A DNA stretch of 64,000 nucleotides from Peterkaempfera bronchialis (GCF_003258605.2 NZ_CP031264.1:2852001-2916000); one strand, 5' to 3'. Counted from the first letter of the stretch, positions 52,791 to 62,614 are shown. Translations and numbers: made by a program. Notes: generated from the sequence alone by a model not told the origin.

Positions 52791-53863
52791 CCGCCCCGGT
52801 CCGCCCCGCCGTACGGCCGGTCGTCCGGCCCGCCGGGTATGCGCTGCTGCGCCGCCCCGGACTCTCGCTGCTGCTGCATCGGCGGGCCATGCTGGTGGCC
52901 GCCGCGCTGACGGTGCTGCTCGCGGCCGCCGTGACCGCCTCGCTCTGCCTGGGCGAGTCCACCGTGGCACCCGCCGAGGTGGTCAGGGTGGTCCTCGGCC
53001 GGCCGAGCCCCGACGAGCTGGTGGTCGGCACCCTGCGGCTGCCCCGGGTCACCGTCGGCCTGCTGGTCGGGCTGGCCCTCGGGCTGTCCGGCGCGCTGAT
53101 CCAGACCGTCGCCCGCAACCCGCTGGCCAGCCCCGATGTCATCGGTGTCACCCATGGCTCGTCGGCGGTGGTGGTCGGGCTGCTGGCGTTCGGCGCGGTC
53201 TCCTCCCCCGGCCAGGTGCCGGTCGCCGCCGTCGGCGGCGGGCTGCTGGCCGGGCTGCTGGTCTATCTGCTGGCGTGGCGGCGCGGGATGCACGCCCACC
53301 GCTTCGTCCTGATCGGTATCGGCATCAGCACCGCGCTCAGCTCGCTCACCCACCTCTTCCTCACCAAGGGCGACGCCTTGCAGGGCCAGCAGGCCAAGGT
53401 GTGGACCACCGGCAGCCTCAACGGCTCCGGCTACGACCAGGCGGGCTGGCTCGCCCTGGTGCTGCTGGCCGCCGTGCCCGGCACCCTGTGGGCGGCCCGC
53501 GCCCAGCGGTCCGTCTCCTTCGACGACGCCACCGCCGTCGCCCTCGGCCTGCGGCTGAACCGCGTCCGTACCGGCCTGGCACTGCTCGGCATCGCCCTCG
53601 CCTGCTGCGCCACCGGCGCGGCGGGGCCGGTCGACTTCGTCGCGCTGATGGCCCCGCAGCTCGCCGTCCGGCTCACCCGCACCGCGCAGCTGCCGCTGCT
53701 CTGCTCGGCGCTCACCGGCGCGGTGGTCACCGTCACCGCCGACCTGATCGCCCGCCGGCTGCTCTCCCCCACCGAACTGCCCGTCGGGGTGGTCACCGCG
53801 CTGGTCGGCGCCCCCTATCTGATGTGGCTGCTGGTCCGCTCCCGCACCGGAGGCTCCCGATGA
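52787..53863 (+). CDS. Iron-siderophore ABC permease 2 (FecCD family)
   Basis: 358 residues with the same fold: [44 protein letters not shown] and [18 protein letters not shown] as the ATPase-contact loop. It starts in an ATGA overlap with permease 1 (52787-52790) and ends in one with the ATPase gene (53860-53863), so the three are made stoichiometrically. Partner of permease 1 in the membrane channel. Confidence 0.9.
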   Translation: MTAPVRPAVRPVVRPAGYALLRRPGLSLLLHRRAMLVAAALTVLLAAAVTASLCLGESTVAPAEVVRVVLGRPSPDELVVGTLRLPRVTVGLLVGLALGLSGALIQTVARNPLASPDVIGVTHGSSAVVVGLLAFGAVSSPGQVPVAAVGGGLLAGLLVYLLAWRRGMHAHRFVLIGIGISTALSSLTHLFLTKGDALQGQQAKVWTTGSLNGSGYDQAGWLALVLLAAVPGTLWAARAQRSVSFDDATAVALGLRLNRVRTGLALLGIALACCATGAAGPVDFVALMAPQLAVRLTRTAQLPLLCSALTGAVVTVTADLIARRLLSPTELPVGVVTALVGAPYLMWLLVRSRTGGSR

Positions 53864-54726
53864 CCACCCGTACGGACACCCAGGCGCCCGCCGACACACA
53901 GGCCCCGGCTGACCTGCTGGAGGCCCGGGGGCTCACCCTCGGCTATGAGTCCCGCACCGTCGTCACCGACCTGGACCTGGAGATCCCCACCGGCCGGGTC
54001 ACCGTGATCGTCGGACCCAACGCCTGCGGCAAGTCGACGCTGCTGCGGGCCCTGGGACGGCTGCTCAAGCCCGCCGCCGGGGCGGTGCTGCTGGACGGCG
54101 CGGACCTGCACCGCACCCCCACCCGGCAGATCGCCCGGCGGATCGGCCTGCTGCCGCAGTCGCCGACCGCACCGGAGGGGATCACCGTCGCCGACCTGGT
54201 CGCACGCGGCCGTCAGCCGCACCAGCGGTGGTGGCAGCAGTGGTCGGAGGAGGACGAGGCCGCCGTCACCGAGGCGATGGCCCGCACCTCCACCGCCGAC
54301 CTCGCCGAGCGGAATGTGGACGAGCTCTCCGGCGGCCAGCGGCAGCGGGTCTGGATCGCCATGGCGCTGGCCCAGGGCACCGGCATCCTGCTGCTGGACG
54401 AACCCACCACCTACCTGGACATCGCCCACCAGGTGGAGGTGCTCGACCTGGTGCGCCGGCTCAACCACGACCGGGGCCGCACCGTCGTCGCCGTGCTGCA
54501 CGACCTCAACCAGGCCGCCCGCTACGCCGACCACCTGGTGGCCATGCGGGCGGGCCGGATCGTGGCGCAGGGCCCGCCCTCCAAGGTGGTCACCGCCGAG
54601 CTGGTACGGGAGGTCTTCCGGCTGGAGTCGGTGGTGGTGCACGACCCGGTGACCGGCACCCCGCTGGTCGTACCCGGCGCTCCCTGGACGCCTATTGACG
54701 GATCGTCAGGCCCCGGCCCCTTGTGA
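53860..54726 (+). CDS. Iron-siderophore ABC ATPase (FecE/FepC-like)
   Basis: 288 residues. Walker [17 protein letters not shown]-loop [14 protein letters not shown], signature [18 protein letters not shown], Walker [13 protein letters not shown] and H-loop [13 protein letters not shown]. The [16 protein letters not shown] stretch is typical for siderophore importers. No binding lipoprotein gene accompanies the cluster, so the receptor must be encoded elsewhere. The stop overlaps the GTG of the next gene. Confidence 0.92.
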   Translation: MTTRTDTQAPADTQAPADLLEARGLTLGYESRTVVTDLDLEIPTGRVTVIVGPNACGKSTLLRALGRLLKPAAGAVLLDGADLHRTPTRQIARRIGLLPQSPTAPEGITVADLVARGRQPHQRWWQQWSEEDEAAVTEAMARTSTADLAERNVDELSGGQRQRVWIAMALAQGTGILLLDEPTTYLDIAHQVEVLDLVRRLNHDRGRTVVAVLHDLNQAARYADHLVAMRAGRIVAQGPPSKVVTAELVREVFRLESVVVHDPVTGTPLVVPGAPWTPIDGSSGPGPL

Positions 54727-55535
54727 CCCGCGCCACACCGCTCCACCATGGCAGGATGCCGAGCACTCATGAGCAGTCACTCTCGGACACCTACGAAGCC
54801 AACGACGACTTCTTCGACCCCGTGGGGGCCCGGTTGGTCGACCTGACCGACCTGCGCCCCGGGGACCGGGTACTGGACCTCGGCTGCGGACGGGGCGCCG
54901 TCCTCTTCGCCGCCGTCGCAGCCGTCGGACCCGACGGGTACACGGTCGGTGTGGACCTCTCCCCCGCCGTGGTCCGCCACACCGCCGCCCAGGCGGCCCG
55001 CGTCGGGCTGCGCAATGTCTCGGTCCGGGTGGACGACGCGGAGGACCTGGGCTTCCCCGACCGCTCCTTCGAGGCCGTCCTCGCCTCCTTCACCCTGCAC
55101 CTCACCCCGGACCCGGCGGCAGCGCTGGCCGGTGCCCACCGGGTGCTGGTGCCGGGCGGCCACTTCGGCCTGACCACCTTCGGTGGGGACACCGGGCCCG
55201 CCTGGCAGCAGGCCGTGCAGACCCTCCGGGGGTACGCCGAACCGTCCCTGGGCGGGGCGCGGGGCCGCCGCCCCCACCCCACCCCCGCCGACGAGCTGAG
55301 CCGCGACCCGGAGGCGGCACTCATCCGGGCCGGGTTCACGGCGGTACGGACCGTGGAGGAGACCACCGCCACCGCCTACCCCGGCCCGGACGCATGGTGG
55401 CAGTCCCTCCGCCCCCTGCTGGAGGCCATCCCGCCGGACCACCGCGAGGAGGCCAGGGAGGCGGCATACGCGCTCATCGCCCCCCTGGCCCACCACGGCC
55501 GCCTCATCCGCTACACCACCGCCCGCCGCGACTGA
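54723..55535 (+). CDS. UbiE-like SAM methyltransferase
   Basis: 270 residues. Motif I is [20 protein letters not shown], then [16 protein letters not shown], a [20 protein letters not shown] post-I strand, and [20 protein letters not shown] 54723 overlaps the ABC ATPase stop, suggesting co-translation; ATG 54756 (MPSTHEQSL) is a possible internal start closer to the domain. Whether it acts in siderophore or quinone chemistry is unknown. A hairpin at 55555-55588 follows. Confidence 0.85.
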   Translation: MTRATPLHHGRMPSTHEQSLSDTYEANDDFFDPVGARLVDLTDLRPGDRVLDLGCGRGAVLFAAVAAVGPDGYTVGVDLSPAVVRHTAAQAARVGLRNVSVRVDDAEDLGFPDRSFEAVLASFTLHLTPDPAAALAGAHRVLVPGGHFGLTTFGGDTGPAWQQAVQTLRGYAEPSLGGARGRRPHPTPADELSRDPEAALIRAGFTAVRTVEETTATAYPGPDAWWQSLRPLLEAIPPDHREEAREAAYALIAPLAHHGRLIRYTTARRD

Positions 55536-55554
55536 CCCACCCCGGCCCGGCCCA

Positions 55555-55588
55555 CCCGGCGCAGCCTGCCCCCACAGGCCGCGCCGGG
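55555..55588. terminator. Hairpin between convergent genes
   Basis: cccggcgc-a-gcctg (55555-55568) pairs with caggc-c-gcgccggg (55575-55588), between the methyltransferase and the HAAS-domain gene. Confidence 0.7.
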
Positions 55589-55641
55589 ACCCGGGGCACG
55601 GGCGGCCGTGCGGGAGCTGCTTGATCCGCGCGGGGCCCCGG

Positions 55642-56649
55642 TCAGGCCGGGGGGGCCGGGCGGCCTCGGAGGGCGCACCAGGCCATGAATGCGGCCGAGC
55701 CGCCGGCGGCGGTGCGCAGTACCAGCGGCAGGAGCGCCTTGACCGACTCCTGGAACTGGGCGTCGGTCGGCGGTGGGCCACCCCAGCGGCCGCTGGCGCG
55801 GCCCCAGAGCCAGACGCCGCCGCCGAGCACCGCCAGGGCGGGGATGCCGAAGACGGCGAACCGGCGGGCCATCAGACTCAGCCGCCGCGAGGCATAGGCG
55901 GCCAGCCAGCCCAGCAGCATCGGGACCACCATCCCGGCCAGCGCACCCGCCGCCAGCAGCAGCGCCGCCAGCGACTCCAGCAGCAGCGGCAGTCCCGTCC
56001 GCCGCCCGCCCGCACCGAACCGCCGCCGCTTCCTCTCGGCCGGCTGTACCGGCGGCTCCGCGACCGCCTCCGCCTCGTCCGGCTCGTCCGGCGCCGCCTC
56101 CGCCGCCGGGTCCGCCTCGGGCTGCCGCTCGACCTCGAAGTGGATCTCCACCCCGTCCCACCCCGGGAAGTCCCCGGCGGACGGCAGGTGCACCGGCAGC
56201 ATCGGGTCCGACCCGGCCTCGGGCACGGCCGCAGCGGGCGCCCCCGGTACCCGCCACCACTCCGCGTCCCGCGCGGTCGGCACCACCGGAGCAGCCGGGG
56301 CCACCGGAGCAGCCGCAGCAGCGGGCACCATCGGAGCAGTCGGAGCCGCCGGAGCAGTCGGCGCCGCCGGAGCAGTCGGCGCCGCCGCCGGAGCGGCAGC
56401 CTGCGGCGGCGGGCCGGTGACGCCTCCCCGGGCCGCCCGCTCCACCACCTCGTCCGGCGACCCGAGCCGTTCCAGCACCCGCCGCACCGCCGCCGGGGTG
56501 TCCCGGCTCGCGGCGGACCGCCTCCCGTCGATGTCCGCGCGCAGCCCCGCGATCAGCCGGGCCCGTTCGGCGGCCGGCAGCGAGGTCTGCGCCAGGTCGG
56601 CGACCCGCCCCAGGTAGTCGTAGACCAGCTTGTCGCTCTCGATCCCCAT
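55642..56649 (-). CDS. HAAS-domain membrane protein
   Basis: 335 residues. An N-terminal HAAS/DUF1700-type helical domain (YDYLGRVADLAQTSLPAAER, VRRVLERLGSPDEVVERAA) is followed by a long Ala/Pro-rich linker with repeated APTAPAAPTAP units. Then an acidic linker leads to three membrane helices (LPLLLESLAALLLAAGALAG, VFGIPALAVLGGGVWLWG, LLPLVLRTAAGGSAAFMAW). HAAS domains often couple PadR regulators to membrane partners; no padR is adjacent. ATG 56649 (MGIESDKLVYD) is the natural start. It is divergent from the helicase-like gene. Confidence 0.75.
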   Translation of the reverse strand: MGIESDKLVYDYLGRVADLAQTSLPAAERARLIAGLRADIDGRRSAASRDTPAAVRRVLERLGSPDEVVERAARGGVTGPPPQAAAPAAAPTAPAAPTAPAAPTAPMVPAAAAAPVAPAAPVVPTARDAEWWRVPGAPAAAVPEAGSDPMLPVHLPSAGDFPGWDGVEIHFEVERQPEADPAAEAAPDEPDEAEAVAEPPVQPAERKRRRFGAGGRRTGLPLLLESLAALLLAAGALAGMVVPMLLGWLAAYASRRLSLMARRFAVFGIPALAVLGGGVWLWGRASGRWGGPPPTDAQFQESVKALLPLVLRTAAGGSAAFMAWCALRGRPAPPA

Positions 56650-56777
56650 CCACGCCGCCCCACGCTCGCCCGACCCTCGGGAAGGACGGTACCCATACCC
56701 GCCCCGCCCCGCATCGATCTGCGGGCCTCGCCGCCGAGCACTCTCCCGTGCCGCCACTCCCGACTAACCTGGTGCGG

Positions 56778-59294
56778 ATGACCGAGCAGACCGGAGGGCG
56801 GCCTTCCGCCACGCCCCGCACTCTCGCCGAGGAGCTTCGAGCCCGAGGCGACGAGGCGCTGGCCGCCCTGCTGCGCGCCCGCCCCGACCTGCTCAACCCG
56901 GTGCCCGGCGACCTCACCCAGCTGGCCACCCGGATCGCCACCCGGGCCTCCTCGCTGCGCGCCCTGGAGCGGCTGGACCGGTTCACCCTCCAGGTCGCGG
57001 AGGCGCTGGCCGCCGCCCCGGACGGGTGCGACAGCCGGGCCGTCCGCGCCCTGCTCACGGGCACGCCGGGCGTACCGCCGCACCGGCACGCCGACCCGGT
57101 GGACGCCAAGGCGGTCGCCGCCGCGCTGCCCGGGGCGCTCGCCCTGCTGCGCGACCGCGCCCTCCTCTGGGGCCCGGACTCCGCGCTGCGCCTGGTCCGC
57201 ACCGTCCGCGAGATCCTCACCCCCACCGCCGCCCGCCCCGGCCCCACCGGCCTGGGCCCGACGCTGGCCGAGGCCACCACCGGCATGTCCCCCGGCCGCC
57301 TCCAGGAACTGCTCGCCGACGCCGGGCTGCCCGCCACCCATGACCCGGTCTCCGCCGTCGCCGCCCTCAGCGGGCTGCTCACCACCCGGGAGCAGGCCGA
57401 CGCGCTGCTGGCCAAGGCCCCCGAGGCGGCCCTGGGCGTACTGGACCGGCTCACCTGGGGCCCGCCCACCGGCACCGTGCCCGACGCCAACCGGCCGGTC
57501 CGCGCCCATGACGCCCGCAGCCCGGTGGAGTGGCTGCTCGCCCGGGGCCTGCTGCTGCCCTCCGGGCCGCGTACGGTCGTGCTCCCCCGCGAGGCCGCGC
57601 TGCACCTCCGGGCCGGTCGCAGCCACCGGACCGTGGAGCCCGCCCCGCCGCCCGTCGAGCCCGCCCGCGTGCACGACCCGGAGGCGGTGGACGCCGCCGC
57701 CGCAGGCCAGTCCTTCACCGCCGTCCGCACGGTCGAGGACCTGCTGGACCTCTGGTCGCTCACCCCGCCCCCGGTGCTGCGCGCGGGCGGCCTCGGCGTC
57801 CGCGACCTGCGCCGTACCGCCGCCGCGCTGGACGTGCCCGAGCCGATCGCCGCCTTCTGGCTGGAGCTGGCGTACGGCGCCGGGCTGCTCGCCGCCGACG
57901 GCGAGGTCGAGGAGGCGTTCGCGCCGACGCCCGCGTACGACGGCTGGTTGCAGCGGTCCCCCGCCGAACGCTGGGCGCTGCTGGCCCGCACCTGGCTGGC
58001 CGCCACCCGGGTCCCCGGCCTGGTCGGCAGCCGCGACGCCAAGGGGAGGACCCTCGCCGCGCTCGGCCCCGACCTGGACCGCACCCTCGCCCCCGGTACC
58101 CGCCGCGCCGTCCTGGACGAACTCGCCGCGCTGCCGCCCGGCTCGTCCGCCCCGGCCGCCGCGCTGCTGCCCGCGCTGCGCTGGCGCCGCCCCTGGCGCG
58201 GCGGTCCCGCCACGGGCGAGGGCCGCGACCTGCGGGACGCGCTCACCGACTGGACCCTCACCGAGGCCGAACTGCTGGGCGTCACCGGGCGAGGCGCCCT
58301 GGCCACCGCCGCCCGCGCGCTGCTCTCCGACGCCGACGCCGACCCCGCGCCGCTGCTGGCACCGCTGCTCCCGCAGCCGCTGGACCAGGTGATCCTGCAA
58401 CCCGACCTCACCGCCATCGCCCCCGGCCCGCTGCATACGCCCCTGGCCCAGGCCCTGGCACTCGCCGCCGAGATCGAGTCCAAGGGCGGCGCCACCGTCT
58501 ACCGCTTCACCCCGGAGTCCGTCCGCCGCGCCCTGGACGCCGGTCGCACCGCCGCCGACCTGCACGAATTCCTGGCCCGGCACTCCCGCACCCCCGTACC
58601 GCAGCCGCTCAGCTATCTGATCGACGATGTGGCCCGGCGGCACGGCCGGCTCCGGGTCGGCGCCGCCTCGGCCTATCTGCGCTGCGACGACGACGCCCTG
58701 CTCGCCGAGCTGCTGGCCGACCGCCGCTCCGACCGGTTGCGGCTGCGCCGCCTGGCCCCCACCGTGCTCGCCGCGCAGGCCGCCCCGGACGCGGTGCTGA
58801 CCCAGCTGCGCGCCATGGGGTACGCGCCGGCGGCGGAGTCGGCGGAGGGCGACATCGTGATCGCCCGTCCGGACGCCCGCCGCTCCCCGCCCCGCAGCGC
58901 CCCCGCCCCCGTCCCGGACGGTCCGCCCGCTCCCGGCGACCCGCTGCTGGAGGCCGCCGTCCGGGCCATCCGGGCGGGCGACCGCGCCTCCACCGCCGCC
59001 CGCCGCGAGACCGTCGCCGGACCCGCCGCCGCCACCGCCGCCACCTCCGGCAGTACCCGGCTCCCCCGCACCGCCGCCGCCGAGACCCTGGCCGCCCTCC
59101 AGACCGCCGTGCTGCTCGGCGAGCGGATCTGGATCGGGTACGTCAACGCCGAGGGCTCGGCCTCCCAGCGGATCGTCGCCCCGGTCAAGGTCGAGGGCGG
59201 CTTTGTGACCGCCTATGACCACCTCCGCGACGAGCTGCGCACCTTCGCCCTGCACCGGATCACCGGCGTCGCCGACCTGGCCGAGGACGGCTGA
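56778..59294 (+). CDS. Helicase-associated (XPB/Ssl2-like) plus WYL protein
   Basis: 838 residues. N-terminal helical repeats (LAEELRARGDEALAALLRAR, LERLDRFTLQVAEALAA) and a central FTPESVRRALDAGRTAADLH region with YLIDDVARRHGRLRVGAASAYLRCDDDALLAELL are those of the actinobacterial helicase-C-terminal-like family, which lacks Walker motifs. The last 75 residues form a WYL domain (AALQTAVLLGERIWIGYVNA, TFALHRITGVADL), a nucleic-acid or nucleotide sensor. TAACCT (56765-56770) is seven bases before ATG 56778, indicating leaderless translation. Likely DNA-damage or repair related; unproven. Confidence 0.82.
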   Translation: MTEQTGGRPSATPRTLAEELRARGDEALAALLRARPDLLNPVPGDLTQLATRIATRASSLRALERLDRFTLQVAEALAAAPDGCDSRAVRALLTGTPGVPPHRHADPVDAKAVAAALPGALALLRDRALLWGPDSALRLVRTVREILTPTAARPGPTGLGPTLAEATTGMSPGRLQELLADAGLPATHDPVSAVAALSGLLTTREQADALLAKAPEAALGVLDRLTWGPPTGTVPDANRPVRAHDARSPVEWLLARGLLLPSGPRTVVLPREAALHLRAGRSHRTVEPAPPPVEPARVHDPEAVDAAAAGQSFTAVRTVEDLLDLWSLTPPPVLRAGGLGVRDLRRTAAALDVPEPIAAFWLELAYGAGLLAADGEVEEAFAPTPAYDGWLQRSPAERWALLARTWLAATRVPGLVGSRDAKGRTLAALGPDLDRTLAPGTRRAVLDELAALPPGSSAPAAALLPALRWRRPWRGGPATGEGRDLRDALTDWTLTEAELLGVTGRGALATAARALLSDADADPAPLLAPLLPQPLDQVILQPDLTAIAPGPLHTPLAQALALAAEIESKGGATVYRFTPESVRRALDAGRTAADLHEFLARHSRTPVPQPLSYLIDDVARRHGRLRVGAASAYLRCDDDALLAELLADRRSDRLRLRRLAPTVLAAQAAPDAVLTQLRAMGYAPAAESAEGDIVIARPDARRSPPRSAPAPVPDGPPAPGDPLLEAAVRAIRAGDRASTAARRETVAGPAAATAATSGSTRLPRTAAAETLAALQTAVLLGERIWIGYVNAEGSASQRIVAPVKVEGGFVTAYDHLRDELRTFALHRITGVADLAEDG

Positions 59295-59356
59295 GCGGAG
59301 GGCCCGGCCCGGTCGGATTCGGCCGGTCGTAGACTCGCCCCAGACCGAGCGTGTAC

Positions 59357-59387
59357 GAATACCCCGGAATACCCCGGAATACCCCAC
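59357..59387. repeat. Triple direct repeat GGAATACCCC
   Basis: Three consecutive 10-bp copies of aataccccgg-type units lie 60-90 bases before the Lrp gene start, spaced one helical turn apart. They could form a binding array for the downstream regulator. Confidence 0.5.
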
Positions 59388-59444
59388 TGGGAGCGGTCCA
59401 GGACCGCGCCCAGGTGCATGCGTGAACGGACAGGCTGGTACCGG

Positions 59445-59939
59445 ATGGTCGACGACCTCGATCGGAGCATCGTCCAGGCACTCACCAGAGACGGCCGGAC
59501 GCCGTACACCACCATGGCCCGCAACCTGGGCGTCAGCGAGGCCACCGTCCGCCAGCGGGTCTCCAAGCTCCAGGAGAGCGGCGCGCTGCACATCGTGGCG
59601 CTGGCCAACGCGCTGACCCTCGGCCACCAGTCGGTGCGGCTGCTGATCCGGGTGCGCGACCTCACCCCGCGCGCGGTGGCCAAGAGCCTGGCCGACATGG
59701 CGATGATCAACCATGTGGCGCTCTGCGCCGGCAGCCAGGACATCTACCTGGAGGGCACCTGCCGCGACCAGGCGCAGCTGATCCGGCTGATGGACGACAT
59801 CCGCATGCTGCCCGGGGTCTCCTCGGTGCAGGTGCTGCTGCTCCTGGAGCTGTTCAAGGACTACACCTGGGACGGCCTGTCGTCCTCCGTGGGGCAGGGC
59901 TTCACCGAGGAAGAATCCGCTCGGCGGCGGTCGGGGTGA
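59445..59939 (+). CDS. Lrp/AsnC family regulator 1
   Basis: 164 residues (MVDDLDRSIVQALTRDG). The N-terminal HTH is TPYTTMARNLGVSEATVRQRVSKLQESGAL; the RAM effector domain carries VALCAGSQDIYLEGTCRDQAQL. ATG 59445 was preferred; ATG 59418 would add MRERTGWYR. Three GGAATACCCC repeats lie upstream. It overlaps tail to tail by 38 bases with a second Lrp gene, and both flank a polyamine importer, suggesting amine- or amino-acid-responsive control. Confidence 0.85.
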   Translation: MVDDLDRSIVQALTRDGRTPYTTMARNLGVSEATVRQRVSKLQESGALHIVALANALTLGHQSVRLLIRVRDLTPRAVAKSLADMAMINHVALCAGSQDIYLEGTCRDQAQLIRLMDDIRMLPGVSSVQVLLLLELFKDYTWDGLSSSVGQGFTEEESARRRSG

Positions 59940-60390
59940 CGTCGCGGAAGCCCGCCCAGAGGTAGGTGTCCTTGACCACCTCCAGCACGGTGAGCGCCTC
60001 GGCGTACTCGACCCCGTTGATCCGCCGCACCCGCTCGGTCAGCAGCTCTGCGAGGTGCGCCAGGTCGCGGCAGCGCACATCGGTGATCAGGTCGTACGGT
60101 CCGACGCAGGACGCCACATAGCGGACCTCGGCCAGCCGGGAGAGCTCGCGGGCGACAAAGGCCAGCGGCACCCGCTGCACCCGGATCGCCAGATGGACCT
60201 CCACCTCGCCCAGCAGCCGGGCGTCGGTCATGCCGACGACCTGGAGGACGCCCCGGCGCTGGAGCCTGCCGTACCGGGCCCGGACCGACGCCTCGGACAG
60301 GCCGACGGAGCGCCCGATCTCACCGAAGGAGCGCCGCCCGTCGACCCTGAGCTGGTCGATGATGCGGCGGTCCAGGTCGTCGATCTCCAT
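59902..60390 (-). CDS. Lrp/AsnC family regulator 2
   Basis: 162 residues: EIDDLDRRIIDQLRVDGRRSFGEIGRSVGLSEASVRARYGRLQ (HTH) and a RAM domain with ASCVGPYDLITDVRCRDLAHL. It is divergent from the polyamine ABC operon, across 385 bases, which makes it the likely regulator of that operon. Its 3' end overlaps the convergent Lrp 1 gene by 38 bases. Confidence 0.87.
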   Translation of the reverse strand: MEIDDLDRRIIDQLRVDGRRSFGEIGRSVGLSEASVRARYGRLQRRGVLQVVGMTDARLLGEVEVHLAIRVQRVPLAFVARELSRLAEVRYVASCVGPYDLITDVRCRDLAHLAELLTERVRRINGVEYAEALTVLEVVKDTYLWAGFRDVTPTAAERILPR

Positions 60391-60775
60391 GGGCTCCGCC
60401 TCCTCGCATCCGGCTGTCCGCCCCGGCGGCCGGTCGGCCGGGCCGGGGGTGCGACAGCGTTGATCGTCCCGTTACCCGGCGGTGACGGCCGGGAGAACCG
60501 CAGGCAACCATTCCCACCTGCGGCTTGATCCCGCTCGGGCGCCGGGGGCGCCGACCGCCGGCCAGCCGGCGGCCCGCCGCACCCGCAGGCCCGGCGCGAA
60601 TCCCGTCGACGGCGGCATCGGCAACCACGGGATTCGAGCCATCCGCCGCTGGTGGCCGAAATTCGCCACAGCCCATGATGTCTTATCCCCACCCGAGGTA
60701 CCGACCCTCCCCCGCGGCTTCCGCCAGAAGCGCGCGGCCGGGCCCGCCTCGTCGCGTCGGAAAGGAAACACCGCC
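60391..60775. promoter_or_regulatory. Regulatory region between Lrp 2 and the polyamine operon
   Basis: 385 bases without a gene. It contains an inverted repeat CCGCAGG (60498-60504) and CCTGCGG (60517-60523), an A/T-richer stretch near 60650-60700 (gaaattcgccacagcccatgatgtcttatc) suitable for a promoter, and the strong ribosome site ggaaaggaaa (60759-60768). An Lrp operator is plausible. Confidence 0.45.
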
Positions 60776-60814
60776 ATGCCCGACACGCCGCCCGCCCTGC
60801 GAGCCCTCCAGTGA
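60776..60814 (+). CDS. 12-residue upstream ORF coupled to permease 1
   Basis: ATG 60776 behind GGAAAGGAAA reads MPDTPPALRALQ then TGA, overlapping the GTG of the permease gene (GTGA, 60811-60814). The permease GTG has no ribosome-binding site of its own, so its translation probably depends on this short ORF. The peptide could instead be the true N-terminus of the permease joined by a missing base. Confidence 0.5.
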   Translation: MPDTPPALRALQ

Positions 60815-61680
60815 GCCTGGCCGCGCCGCAGGCCGCCCGCCGCCGGATGGTCCCGGCGCTGATGCTGGCGCCGGCGGGGCTGACGATCGTGGCCCTCGTC
60901 CTCGTACCGCTGGCGATCGTGGTGCGCAACAGCTTCGCCACCGCAGACGCCTACGGCGGCATCCAGGGCGGTTTCACCCTGGACAACTACCGGCAGCTGG
61001 TCGACCCCGTCTACCTCAAGGTCATCGGCTACAGCCTCGGCATCGCCGCGGCCAACACGGTGCTCTGCCTGGTCGCCGGGTACGTCGTCGCGTACTACAT
61101 CGCCGGGCGGCCCGCGGAGCGGCAGCTGGGCCTGCTGCTGCTGATCATCGTGCCGTTCTGGACCGACTTCCTGGTCCGCACCTTCGCCTGGATCAACCTG
61201 CTGAGCCCGGACGGGCCGGTGGACTCGCTGGGCCGCTCGCTGGGCCTCGTCCACGGGCACCTGGATCTGATCCCAGGCCAGGGAGCCTCCTTCGTCGGCC
61301 TGCTGTACGCGTTCCTGCCGACCGCCGTCTTCCCCATCTACGCCTCGCTGCGCGGGGTGGACCCGTCGCTGCGGGAGGCCGCCCGCGACCTGGGCTGCGG
61401 CTGGTGGCGGGTGCACTCCAAGGTGCTGCTGCCGATCGCCCGCTCCGGGCTGCTGGCCTCGGTACTGCTGATCTTCATCCCCACGCTCGGCGTCTTCGTG
61501 ATCTCGGTGCTGCTCGGCGGCGGCAAGAACCAGCTGGTCGGCAATCTCATCGTGACCCTCTACACCGAGTTCCGTAACCAGCCGATGGGCGCGGCCGTCT
61601 CCGTCCTGCTGCTCGGCCTGATGCTGGTCTGCCTCATCGCGGTCGGCCTGACCGCCCGGCGCCTGCGGAGGAAGGCATGA
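60811..61680 (+). CDS. potB: Spermidine/putrescine ABC permease (PotB-like)
   Basis: 289 residues, six membrane helices. The N-terminus RRRMVPALMLAPAGLTIVAL, the LIIVPFWTDFLVRTFAWINLL segment typical for PotB, and the EAA loop SLREAARDLGCGWWRVHSKVLLP that docks the ATPase are visible. GTG 60811 is coupled to a 12-codon upstream ORF. The stop overlaps the second permease (ATGA). First gene of a permease-permease-binding protein-ATPase operon. Confidence 0.88.
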   Translation: MSLAAPQAARRRMVPALMLAPAGLTIVALVLVPLAIVVRNSFATADAYGGIQGGFTLDNYRQLVDPVYLKVIGYSLGIAAANTVLCLVAGYVVAYYIAGRPAERQLGLLLLIIVPFWTDFLVRTFAWINLLSPDGPVDSLGRSLGLVHGHLDLIPGQGASFVGLLYAFLPTAVFPIYASLRGVDPSLREAARDLGCGWWRVHSKVLLPIARSGLLASVLLIFIPTLGVFVISVLLGGGKNQLVGNLIVTLYTEFRNQPMGAAVSVLLLGLMLVCLIAVGLTARRLRRKA

Positions 61681-62567
61681 CCCTGGTGGACACCCCCGAG
61701 CAGACCCCCGAGACCGTCCCCGCAGCGGCGCCCGCCGCCCCGCGCCGCAGCCGGCGCGGCGACCACCCCCACCCGATGGACCGGGTCACCGCCTGGCTGG
61801 CACGGGGGCTGATCGGCTTCCTCTACGTCCCGATCGCGGTCGTGGTGGTGCTCTCCTTCAACTCCTCGGACATCACCTACCGCTGGACCGGGTTCAGCAC
61901 CCGCTGGTACGGGGAGCTGCTGCACGACTCCGAGCTGCTGGCGACGCTCCAGACCAGCGCCGTGGTGGCGGTGGTCTCGGCCACCCTGGCCGTGGCGGCA
62001 GGACTGCTGGCCGTGGTCGCCCTGCCGAGCTTCGGGCCCAAGGTCCGGGCGCTGCTCAGCGGCGGGCTCTTCCTGCCGCTGGTGATCCCGGAGATCGTGC
62101 TCGGCGTCGCGATGCTCTCGGTCTTCGCCAAGCTGCACATCACCCTCAGCGTGACCACGCTGGTGCTGGGCCACCTGGTGGTGATCCTGCCGTACGCGGC
62201 GCTGATCCTGCTGGGCGCCCATGGAGCCCTGGACCCCTCCCTGGAGGAGGCCGCTGCGGACCTCGGCTGCGGTCGCGTGCGGACCTTCTTCAAAGTGACC
62301 CTGCCGCTGATGCGCCAGGCGCTGATGGCGGCGTGGCTGCTCTGCTTCACCATCTCCTTCGGCGACATCGTGATGTCCACCTTCACCAACGGCGTCGGCT
62401 CCACCACCCTGCCGCTGCGGGTGTACTCGCTGCTCAAGGGCGGCCTCACCCCGGAGATCAACGCCCTCGGCACGCTGCTGATCCTCTTCACCTTCCTGAT
62501 CATCCTCGGTGTCGGCCTGCGCCAGATGCGCCAGATCCTCGCCGGCGGCGACCGGCCCTCCTCGTGA
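61677..62567 (+). CDS. potC: Spermidine/putrescine ABC permease (PotC-like)
   Basis: 296 residues. A soluble proline-rich N-terminus of about 35 residues precedes six helices; LIGFLYVPIAVVVVLSFNSSD, PLVIPEIVLGVAMLSVF and the EAA loop SLEEAAADLGCGRVRTFFKVTLP mark PotC. It pairs with PotB. ATG 61677 overlaps the previous stop. Confidence 0.88.
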   Translation: MTLVDTPEQTPETVPAAAPAAPRRSRRGDHPHPMDRVTAWLARGLIGFLYVPIAVVVVLSFNSSDITYRWTGFSTRWYGELLHDSELLATLQTSAVVAVVSATLAVAAGLLAVVALPSFGPKVRALLSGGLFLPLVIPEIVLGVAMLSVFAKLHITLSVTTLVLGHLVVILPYAALILLGAHGALDPSLEEAAADLGCGRVRTFFKVTLPLMRQALMAAWLLCFTISFGDIVMSTFTNGVGSTTLPLRVYSLLKGGLTPEINALGTLLILFTFLIILGVGLRQMRQILAGGDRPSS

Positions 62568-62614
62568 CCGGCCGCGGCCCCCTGCTCGCCGCCGTCCCCC
62601 TCGAAAGGACCTCC

